From positions 55,076,500-55,140,499 of the forward strand of contig CM058233.1 of NCBI GenBank assembly GCA_030180135.1: a DNA stretch of 64,000 nucleotides, read 5' to 3'. This DNA comes from Orychophragmus violaceus (taxonomy: Eukaryota; Streptophyta; Magnoliopsida; Brassicales; Brassicaceae). Positions 46,001 through 53,971 of this stretch are shown here, in pieces. The notes beneath the pieces are model-generated. The model had not been told where the DNA came from, searched no databases, and was given only the letters and a program-made list of their open reading frames with translations. Positions within the stretch are counted from its first letter, which is position 1, and each line of letters begins with the position of its first letter. The position numbers and the translations under genes were made by a program.

Positions 46001-46350
46001 TTTGATGTCTTATTTGGGGAAATTTTATAATTAACACCTTTTATATATGTTTCAATTTTTATATAGATTGATTGCGGTGATCCACAATATCCGCCATGTT
46101 TGCACGAATTGCTTTTGGGTCCCTTTGACCATATAACAACCGCACCAATGTATTTCACACGCGGTTATATTTTTCACACATACAAGTACGACCAACATCG
46201 TGCGACTACAAACTATGGTGTATGTGTTAGAGGCGAGACAGACTTTTATGGAGTTCTGTAAGAAATAATCGAGATTAAGTACCCTGGATTGATTAACTTG
46301 AAAACCATCCTCTTCAAATGTGATTGGTTCGATCCTGTTCAAATGTGATT
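43088..46350 (+). pseudogene. CACTA-3 TNP2 transposase remnant
   Basis: Complete domain order of a plant TNP2, but frame-broken. Transposase-associated domain: WMYQHKDAEGVVTKEFQNGV and RGFTPNYFIWHQHGEGHN (43,095-43,350). Transposase_21: YDGCTEGLSKLSLATRMMNI, FCGKPRYK (43,560-43,860), PKHPKRSLDVFLQPLIHEFK, AVLMWTISDFPAYNMLSGWT, FQLKNGRKTSWFDCHR (44,230-44,515), RRNKVVRVLPTVYLSG. DUF4218: VPIYYEIWRRYFSQPFF, PIQFRWMYPFERFMKHLKEK (45,310-45,480). DUF4216: MYFTRGYIFHTYKYDQHRAT, YGVCVRGETDFYGVL, ILFKCDWFDP (46,145-46,340). Stops at 43,265, 44,516 and elsewhere rule out function. Confidence 0.88.
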
Positions 46351-46384
46351 GGTTTGTATTATTTGTTTTTTTAACAAAAAATAA

Positions 46385-46445
46385 CACAATTTACGACGAT
46401 TTTACGACGATTCGTCGTAAAAACGACATTAATTGTGTTATTAAA
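46385..46445. repeat. Second subterminal-type repeat block inside CACTA-3
   Basis: TTTACGACGATTTTACGACG and TTCGTCGTAAAAACGAC lie just after the TNP2 remnant and just before a second TNP2 start, in the position expected for the left end of another element copy. Confidence 0.5.
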
Positions 46446-46555
46446 AAAACGAGCAATGCAAACTCAATGACGTATTGTTTTTATTCTCTCTTCATCCCTA
46501 TAAATTTACAACTATCCAAAATATTTTCTATGAAAAAATGGCGATAAACAAGTAA

Positions 46556-46790
46556 CGCCCTTGGATGTATCAACATAAAGATGCAGAAGGATTGGTGACC
46601 AAGAGTTTAGTACCGGAGTGAAAAGTTTCATGGATGAAGCAAATTAAACCTACATGAAAATGATATGTCCTTGCGGGACTTGCATGAATACAAAACTAAT
46701 CAAAAACGATAAGGTATGGAGTCACTTAATGAGTGAAGGGTTTACGGAAACTATTTTGTTTGGATTCACAACGGTGAATAAATGTATTTG
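46556..46790 (+). pseudogene. Second TNP2 5' fragment (transposase-associated domain)
   Basis: WMYQHKDAEGLVTKS, then in shifted frames FMDEAN-like, MICPCGTCMNTKLIKNDKV and SHLMSEGFTE, parallel to 43,095-43,330 of the first TNP2. It is only about 235 bp and stops there. Either a truncated second element or an internal duplication. Confidence 0.7.
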
Positions 46791-46939
46791 TTTTCGATGT
46801 TGAATTTGTATGTTGTTTAATTTGAAGTAATTAACTAATGAAATAAGTATTTTTGTAATTTGTTTTGTTTTAAAAAATAATAATTTTAAGATGATTTATA
46901 TGATTCGACGTAATTTAATTTAACGACGATTTAACAACC
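46791..46939. other. AT-rich spacer in the CACTA-3 region
   Basis: No gene. Includes GATTCGACGTAATTTAATTTAACGACGATTTAAC, a fragmentary CGACGA repeat. Confidence 0.35.
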
Positions 46940-47105
46940 AACAAAACCTTAAACCCTAAACACTAAAACCCTAAAACCCACATACCCTAAACGCTATAAC
47001 CATAAACCCTATAACATAAATCTACATACTCTAAACACTATAACCCTAAACCCTATATTTTAAGCCCTATATCTTACCCTAAACCATATATCTTACCATA
47101 AACCC
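46940..47105 (+). repeat. Degenerate telomere-like (CCCTAAA) array in CACTA-3
   Basis: AAACCTTAAACCCTAAACAC, ACCCTAAACGCTATAACC, CCTAAACCATATATCTTACC and similar. Third such array in the window, again inside CACTA sequence. Confidence 0.7.
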
Positions 47106-47116
47106 AAAATATTAAG

Positions 47117-47504
47117 TAGGGGTTATTGGTTTATGCATTTTAATTGATTTTTAAATCCAAGTGAAATCAGGTGTTATTGGATCATTGATTTTAAAATCCT
47201 TTCCAAAATCATGTTTTATTGGTTCTATAATTTTAGAATCCTAATTAAAATCATATGTTATTGGTTCTATGATTTCAAAATCCAAATTAAAATCAAGTGT
47301 TATTCAATAGTAAAAATGTATATATGGATTTGATTTTATCATGGATTTGAATAGATTTTTGTAGATTTTAAAGTTAAAAATACAAAGACTCAATTCGAGT
47401 GAAAACCTACGGATTTCGCAAATATTAGTAAAATCTATCAATTAGATTTTAAAATTAACAAATTTCTAAATACACGAAAATAGATAAACCAATAACACCC
47501 CCTA
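47117..47504. mobile_element. MITE-like inverted-repeat element with internal tandem repeats
   Basis: Left terminus TAGGGGTTATTGGTTTAT (47,117) and right terminus, on the minus strand from 47,504, TAGGGGGTGTTATTGGTTTAT are inverted copies apart from a 3-bp gap. The interior has about four imperfect copies of a ~45-bp unit (TTATTGGTTCTATGATTT...AAAATCCAAATTAAAATC). No coding. Superfamily not assigned because the TSD is unclear (possibly TA). Confidence 0.7.
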
Positions 47505-48045
47505 AATGTTTGCTCGTATGTTCGTCGCTAATTTGCGACGAATTTACGATTGAAATGACGTAAATTCATCGCTAATTAGCGACGAATTTACGAGAAAACA
47601 TTAAATATTTGGCGCCACCAGCGGGAGAATTTGGGCGATTTATGATGAATTGCAAATAAGCTCGCAAATTCGTTGTAAATTTGGGACGATTTAGTGACTA
47701 CATCAAATTCTATATATACCGACACTTACTTTCATTTTTCGCACACATAATAAAATTTCTCCCTCACTTCTCTGGAAGAAAGGCTCTCAAATAGCCCCTA
47801 ATTCATCGGAAATTCGAGGTAATTGACTTTTTTTTTAAAATTAACTTTTTAATTGTTTAAATAAATAATTAAGTAGTTTAGATAATTAGGAATGTTTAAG
47901 AACAAAATTTAGATATGTTTAGTTATGTAATTTAGAAATGTTTGGGAACAAAATTAAATTTTTTTTTAGGATGCTCATATTTAGATAATTAAAGCTAGTT
48001 AGGTAACATGTTAATTCAAATTTGTTTTTTCTTACGTTTATAGAT

Positions 48046-49659
48046 ATGGGTGATCGACGTATGCCCGGTAGGAGGCATTATATGCACACATTTATGACAT
48101 TGGATATACCCGGGACGAGCGGTGGAGGCCGATCTCTGCATCCGTCGTCGTCATCAGCCGCTACGGAGTCGAGTACTAGGCCCGGCGCCTCACCTCCACA
48201 GACACGGGTTTCACCTTCGATTCCGTCGCCACAAGTTTTTCTTCCGACTCCTCCGTCTCCGGAAGACGCGCCCAATGCACCTCCTTCTACAAACCAGCCT
48301 CATCCATATGCTGAATATACGGTCACACATCTATTGGTACTACCGGGCCACGACATTTTACACCGATTACATCTTGACAGACCGCCACACACTTATTGGT
48401 AATAATATATTTTAAAAATATTTAAATAAATAATAAATTATTATTATCATATAATCATCTGATTTTTAATTTGTATGTTTGTGATAGATGGTTGTGTTGG
48501 ACGTAGTGTGTCCAACACAATCAAAGGATATTTTTCACAGCCGCACGCTAATTGGAAACAGGTTGATCAGGGCATCCGAGATACTTGGTTCAAATAGTTT
48601 GCGGTTATTTAATTTTTGTTAAAAAAGAAACGAATTTATTTTTATGAAAATTTACTTAACTAAATTTTTTATTCAGCAAAAATGGCTGCTAAGCTTCGGC
48701 TCACCAACACGGTGTGCGACTGGAAGAAGAAGTGGAGGGTGTTGGGAGATGATGGACGACCACCATACCTCTCCTTTGCGGTTTGGGGCGGTCTGAAGGC
48801 ATTTTGGAGGCTACCATCATCCGAGGCAAAGTCCGCCAATGCCCAATACTTCCAGCCAGATTTCTTTTACCGGTAGACGGATCATTATGGTAAGTAATTA
48901 ATATATAATTAATTCAATTTTTTTAATTAATTATGGTTTAAATTTAATTCTCTTATAATTAATGTTAATTAACTGATGTATTTTTTTGGCTTTCAGGCTG
49001 ATGGCGGAGAGTTTCCTTCGTTAAATGATGTATACAAAGCTACTCATACGCACAAGTCGACGTGACAGTTTGTTAGTCCGAGGGCGGAGCAGATCTATAA
49101 CGACATGATGGAGCGAGTCACGGAGTAAGCGGGATACGCAACTTACTCCCGAAGGTACTCATGTTCAGTTGACTACTCAGGAGAAAGATATCACCGATGT
49201 AATTATTTTGTTATGTCAAATTTTATTTTTTAAGTTAAATTAATCTATATGTGAATTAATATATATCTTCGGGGTTTGCAAGTGGCTCCGAAGAAGAGAG
49301 GATGGATTCTCGGATTATGATCTATCCAAGACACTCCTCTAGCATCTACGTTGGTTCCCCGACAGACTTCATTTAGAGATACGTCCCAGGTAAAAGCGGA
49401 GTTGGCGGAGACCAGAGCTATGTTTCCTGCAACACAAGCTAAACAACGAGAGGAGAGGGCTAGTTACAACATTATGTTCGATATCCTAGCTGAGGAAAAC
49501 TCAAGACTAGCAGAGGCATGGAAGAAGAAGAAGCAGGCAGCAACACAAAGTTCCAGTACAGCGGGTCAGGAAGATGAGGCGGACCCATCATCCGTCCCCG
49601 AGATAGCTAAAGATCATGCCTCAGATTATTTAAGAGAACTCGATTTAGGGATGCAGTAG
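48046..49659 (+). pseudogene. CACTA-3 TNP1-like gene remnant
   Basis: The start MGDRRMPGRRHY is followed by a Ser/Pro-rich N-terminus and PGHDILHRLHLDRPPHTYW (48,046-48,402). Later exons: GRSVSNTIKGYFSQPHANWK (about 48,495-48,560), MAAKLRLTNTVCDWKKKWR and LSFAVWGGLKAFWRLPSS (48,682-48,876), a DGGEFPSLNDVYKATHTH block (about 49,003-49,060), and a coiled-coil C-terminus VKAELAETRAMFPATQAKQR (49,351-49,659). This is the plant Transposase_24 / TNP1-type layout. Stops (48,597 TAG; 49,125 TAA) and a lost linker break it. It follows TNP2 on the same strand. Confidence 0.78.
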
Positions 49660-50260
49660 ATCGAGAAACTTTTTAATGTAGTATATTATTATATTTTGAA
49701 TATGTAAAATATTTAATTTATATAAATATTTTGTTTTTATTGAAAATATTTTTATATTAAATGAATTATGATAAATTAAATAAAAATAATAATTTATTAA
49801 TAAACGTCGTTAAATCGACGTTAACGTATTCGTCGTTAAATCAACTTAAGCGTTAACGTCGAAAAGAAATACATTAACGTTGATTTATCGACGAATACGT
49901 TAACATCGATTTAACGACTAATATTTATTTCTTAAAATACTCTATTTATAATTTAACTATAGTTGTTAATAAGATGTAAAATCGATGTAAATTTTACATC
50001 TTAATAGCTACCATTAACGGACGAAATTGTTCGTTGTAGATTCGATGTAAATGTTACATGGATTTTACGACGGAATATGTTACATCGAATTTATGACGAA
50101 ATTTCTTTGACGTAATTTTACGACGACTTTATGTCGAATATTTTTTTATGTCGAACGATTGACGACGAAATGTCTTTCGTCGTAAATCTATCCCAAAAGG
50201 TCTTTTATGACGATTTTGGAACCAAAACAGACGTCACAAAGTGTATGTTTTCTTATAGTG
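49660..50260. repeat. CACTA-3 right terminal and subterminal region
   Basis: AT-rich 3' region, then a dense array of CGTCGTTAAATCGACGTTAA, TTTACGACGAC and GACGACGAAATG words, ending in CACTATAAGAAAAC read from 50,260. No gene. Confidence 0.75.
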
Positions 50261-50263
50261 CGT

Positions 50264-50494
50264 ATCAATCTCCGATCTCCGTCCATCGGCGGTGACATCT
50301 TGTCAAGCCACTGGACAATGTAGAAACGGATAAAGGCTTTGATTTCATATGCGGTAGTGGTGTCGGGTTTGATGGAGTTGATCGGCATAAGGTTTCAGTT
50401 ATAGTGACATATACGATTTTATAGTAGCCAGAAACCTAGTCGTCGATTTTGCGTGTAGCCGCTTGATGGGAAAAAGACGCATGGCATCTCTTCC
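50264..50494. other. Short unassigned segment between CACTA-3 and the Tourist-like MITE
   Basis: A 66-codon minus-strand frame (50,388-50,188) gives PDTTTAYEIKAFIRFYIVQW. It runs across the CACTA terminus, so at most its first 40 codons could be host sequence. No family recognised. Confidence 0.3.
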
Positions 50495-50497
50495 TTA

Positions 50498-50689
50498 GAG
50501 CATACACATCAAAGAGGGGTTCTTAACATTTTTTTTTTTTTTTTTTTGGGAAAAGTGTAAAAAAAAAAAAAAATTCAAAAAAAAAATAAACGAATGACAG
50601 GCTGCCACGTGTCATGAACAGTGTAAGAACCGGTTCTTAAATCAGGATTTTTAGAACCCCACTCTTAAAAACCATTGATGTTCATGGTC
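50498..50689. mobile_element. Tourist-like (PIF/Harbinger) MITE
   Basis: Termini GAGCATACACATCAA (50,498) and GACCATGAACATCAA (minus strand from 50,689) match at 12 of 15. The 3-bp duplication TTA flanks both sides (50,495-50,497 and 50,690-50,692), as expected for PIF/Harbinger. Inside, GAGGGGTTCTTAAC and its inverted partner extend the hairpin. A long T run (about 50,531-50,548) faces a long A run (about 50,558-50,572). 192 bp, no coding. Confidence 0.8.
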
Positions 50690-50692
50690 TTA

Positions 50693-51289
50693 GATCTCGG
50701 TCCCATAAGCAAATCTGGACGGTTTCTTTTTGATCAATGTATTTTGACATGTACTAGCTCATTTCGTATGTCCTCAACTTATATATACAGTTGTATTTTT
50801 CTTGTACTTTGGCCAATGGGCTTGATATTATTTACTGTTGTCGCCAAAAAAAATATGTATACGGCATGTCAACAATCTTGAATCCCTATTATTTTATGCA
50901 TTTCATTTTTTTTGTTTTTCAATTAAAAGTAACATCACGTGCCACGGGCCCAGAGGTAGATGAGTAAATAATAATACATTTTCATAGTATACCTCATATT
51001 CGGTGTGGATAGATGCTCATTGCTCGTTGTCAAAAAAAAAATAAATGCTCATTGCTCAGCTGGATTGTATTTGTTTGTTTTTAATTTTTATGCAACAAAA
51101 TAGCAAACCCTTTAACGAAAAAAAACTTATTTGATTTGTATATAAGTAACATAATTTTTTATCTCATTTTTGGGAGGATTTCTGCTTGCATAAAAAGGAG
51201 GAGGATTTTGAGGATGTGAAAGTTACAAAGATTTTTTAGGGTGTTTTCTCTCAAACTTATTTAAAGAATATTTACAATTTCAGGATTGT
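50693..51289. other. AT-rich intergenic sequence
   Basis: No recognised gene. Contains the small poly(A) insertion at 51,013-51,057 and poorly conserved upstream pieces of the LINE remnant. Confidence 0.4.
51013..51057 (+). repeat. Minimal poly(A) retro-insertion with 13-bp target duplication
   Basis: ATGCTCATTGCTC is at 51,013-51,025 and 51,045-51,057 and flanks only 19 bases, GTTGTC followed by an A run ending TAA. Same structure as the insertions at 2,166 and 3,195. Confidence 0.68.
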
Positions 51290-52075
51290 TATGGGTAGGT
51301 TGGAGGAAGCATTCTCGACTCTAAAATCTTCTTTCTAGGACATTTCAATGAAAAAAACTCAAAGATTTTTGATGTGAAGAAAATTTTCCAACTTCTTCCT
51401 TTGGCAGCATCCCTTTTTAAAATTGTGGTGAATAACGGGATACAATTTTTTTTCTAGTTTGATAATTCGAAAAACTCTACCCCGTTTATAGAGATGGTGG
51501 ATGAAAAAGGATTGAGACAGTCCGGAGTGAGTAGAAATGCAAAGGTTTCAGATGTGGCATGTGTTGACGTACTAGGGGTTTACAAGCTAAAGAAATGATT
51601 CATGTTGTTCAGCAGATACTTCTACCGCCTCTGGTTACCTATGTTGAGGAAGACTATCTGAACTGGAATAAAAGAGCGGATATGTCTGCGAGAATACACC
51701 ACTAATAAAACTTGGCAAACTATCAGGAGATCTTGTGATCATGTTCCATGGCACAAGATCAGTTTGTTCACTCAAGCATTCCCTCATCAATCATTCATAG
51801 TCTGGCTTGCTCTTTGAAATTGCCTTTCGACAAGAGATCAAACTAAAAAGTGGAGAGATCACCAATGATGTCTCTTTTGTGGGAAAAATGAAGAATAATG
51901 GTATGGACTTCACTCGTCTCCAAACTTCTGGGTACGTGCATAAACCTTGACTCGTCTGTCACCGTAAACTCTCTCATTAGAAATCGTCTTTCACGAATGA
52001 ATACAATGCTTGTTAGAATGGTTTTCCAAGCTGTCGTGTAATGGGTGTAGAGTGAGAGAAACAATGGCAAGTATG
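51290..52075 (+). pseudogene. LINE (non-LTR retrotransposon) remnant, RT C-terminal region
   Basis: Frame-shifted pieces of the region after the RT domain of plant LINEs. LPLAASLFKIVVNNGI with FDNSKNSTPFIEM (about 51,395-51,500) corresponds to the usual GDG/FWxDxW segment. Then KTWQTIRRSCDHVPWHKISL and FTQAFPHQSFIVWLAL (about 51,710-51,815) and LSTRDQTKKW...CLFCGKNEE (51,825-51,895) form the zf-RVT domain. Its Cys pattern (CLFC) is visible. Stops are frequent and neither end is preserved. Confidence 0.72.
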
Positions 52076-52236
52076 GATGTTAATATTGGTTTTTTTTGGT
52101 GGAGTTCCAATGGGTATATGTTAGAATAAATGCTCATTTAAATCCATTTATTACAAATTTCTTTATTGGGTTTAAATAGGTTACCCTATTAAAACTCATT
52201 TACTAATAGGATTTTGATGATGTAGATTCAATTAAC

Positions 52237-52478
52237 CTGTTTTTTTTAACGCTGATACAGATTATGAGAACTATTACAAGGACAATTTAACAGATAATAC
52301 TATCTCCGTTCTACGAGAATCCATCCAGGGTCACGATCAACGGCTCCAGCTACTCCTGAAAATTTTCTTATAAGCTTGCCTCCATTAATCTTGTAAACCT
52401 TGCGCCTTCGGGGATTCGAACCCAGTACCTGCCGGTGTAAATCTTTAACCACTTGACCACTAGGCCACGGTTGCTTCA
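52237..52478 (-). mobile_element. tRNA-derived SINE
   Basis: Minus strand. Near the 5' end are pol III promoter boxes: box A TGGCCTAGTGGTCAAG (about 52,467-52,452) and box B GGTTCGAATCC (52,422-52,412). A ~170-bp tRNA-unrelated body follows, ending in an A run (52,247-52,240). The target duplication CAATTAAC is at 52,229-52,236 and 52,479-52,486. About 242 bp, typical of Brassicaceae SINEs. The 62-codon frame across it is not a gene. Confidence 0.85.
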
Positions 52479-52556
52479 CAATTAACAAATAATTTTATTA
52501 ATTTATCTACCTCAAAATACAAAAAATAGAAAATAAGGTTGATTTCACTTCTTGGT

Positions 52557-53045
52557 AGAAAATCATGGAATTAATTTTTGGCGGAAAACAAACAGAATCT
52601 TGTGTTCTGGCAGGAAAACGCGAAATCTCATTTTTGACAGAAAAACAAGAAATTTCGTTTTTGGTGGAAAAACGGAGAATCGCGTTTTTGTGGGAAAAAA
52701 TGCGGAAAAACTTTTTTGGCACAAAACATGGAATCTTGTTTTTGTTTTAAAAATGTGGAATCGTGTTTTTGACATTAAAACGCGGAATCACATTTTCTGC
52801 GGAAAATGCAGAATCACATTTTTGGTAGGAAAACGGAATCGCGTTTTTGGCGGGAAAACACAGAATCAAGTTTTTTTGCGAAAATCACAGAATCACGTTT
52901 TGGCAAAAAACACAGAATCATATTTTTGGTGGAAAAATGTGAAATCACGTTTTTGGTGGGAAGTGTGGAATTGTGTTTTTGGCAGAAAGACAAAAATCTC
53001 ATTTTGGCGAAAAACGCGAAATCTCGTTTTGGCGAGAAAAACACA
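52557..53045. repeat. Minisatellite, ~27-bp unit
   Basis: About 17 imperfect copies of a unit like GGAAAACGCGGAATCACGTT plus TTTGGCG, 25-31 bp each. Because the usual period is a multiple of three, several frames stay open on both strands (for example 52,552-53,133 plus, 193 codons, with KTRNLVF-like repeats). Confidence 0.85.
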
Positions 53046-53230
53046 TGATGGATTTAGCCATATTAACATCCCTATGACAAACATCACCGTGTTTTCACTC
53101 CACCAAATGCGCTCTCTAATATCATTCGTATAGATATCCACAATAGGACTACATGTATGTAGGATGGGACTACCGTTGAGGAGTACACAATGAAAGCGAG
53201 ATTGAGTGATCTCCAACGCGACATGCAAAT
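53046..53230. other. Unassigned spacer
   Basis: Between the minisatellite and the possible LTR at 53,231. No gene recognised. Confidence 0.3.
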
Positions 53231-53631
53231 ATGTTTTTACGGAATTTCGATCTAGTCCGAAGGTCGGGTTACGATCTGAGAAGTTCGAACTACGAGGTGC
53301 GAAATAAGCTTAAATAAGATCGAAACTATTCTTTATTAGTCTAAAGGCCGAGAACGAGCAATAAACAAGATGGTTACGAGGTGGGAGTCCGTCAAATGAC
53401 GTGCTCCCTACATATTGCTTGAGCTCGGAGCTTTATAGAAGTAGCTCTGCTCTCTCGCAAGTTACCATGTGTTGCAAATGAAGAGTGAAGGGTTCTATGT
53501 ATAGCGCTTGAAGGCTGACTTCTTCTTGGGCCATTGACTCCTTAGCGGGTTGTCTTCTTGGCCGAGATGATTTGCTGATTTAACAAAATTTCCAATGGGC
53601 TTATGGATGGGTGCTAAACCCATATCCAACA
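53231..53631 (+). repeat. Possible LTR of the gypsy-type element at 53.6-58 kb
   Basis: Starts TGTTTTTACGG and ends CCATATCCAACA, i.e. TG...CA limits, about 600 bp upstream of the gag-like gene and followed by ATTAGCCCC. No second copy is visible in the window, so this rests on termini and position only. Confidence 0.35.
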
Positions 53632-53971
53632 ATTAGCCCCAAAGTTCGTCGATCTGTGGTTTTAATCGGAGTCGGCGAATTTCTTCGAGCATTTAAATCA
53701 AACGGAAATCTTGTTGGGTCGCTTCGCTTCAATCACTAACGCTTCGAACCGTCAAATTCTTTCGCGGTTTTTAAGGAGGTGAAAAGACGCGAACCGCTCG
53801 AGGTGGGATTTTGTGTGTTTGTAAAATCGTTCTCTCCTTTTACGAGGCTTCATCTTTTTGATTTCCGTCTTCTTTTATCAGGTAATCGTTTCCTCTTGTG
53901 GTCTTTTGCTTCGTGTTTGCCTTTTCTTAGATTGTCGTGCTCCTTGTTGCTTCGTCTTTTGATTCGCCAGC

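Larger units (their letters stand above)
42626..50260 (+). mobile_element. CACTA-3 region: decayed En/Spm transposon(s)
   Basis: The right terminus is clear: CACTATAAGAAAAC on the minus strand from 50,260. The proposed left end CACTAGCGGTGGAGG (42,626) shares only CACTA with it and the flanks differ (CTT versus CGT), so it may be degenerate or belong to another copy. CGTCGTAAA-type repeats occur near 42,655-42,800, 46,395-46,440, 47,515-47,600 and 49,800-50,200. TNP2 and TNP1-like genes are both on the plus strand. A second TNP2 5' fragment in the middle suggests two elements merged or an internal duplication. Confidence 0.72.

Noticed and set aside
42623..50263. Accepting 42,626 and 50,260 as a matched terminal pair of one CACTA element
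   Set aside because: Only CACTA is shared, and flanking triplets are CTT and CGT; kept as tentative boundaries only.
50188..50388. 66-codon minus-strand frame as a host gene
   Set aside because: It runs across the CACTA-3 terminus and has no recognisable domain.
52300..52488. 62-codon minus-strand frame, and alternatively a functional tRNA gene
   Set aside because: Box A and box B belong to a SINE with A tail and TSD; no cloverleaf acceptor pairing is evident and the frame is incidental.
52552..53133. 193-codon plus-strand frame as a protein-coding gene
   Set aside because: It lies almost entirely in the ~27-bp minisatellite; the frame is open because of the repeat period, and frames on the other strand are open too.
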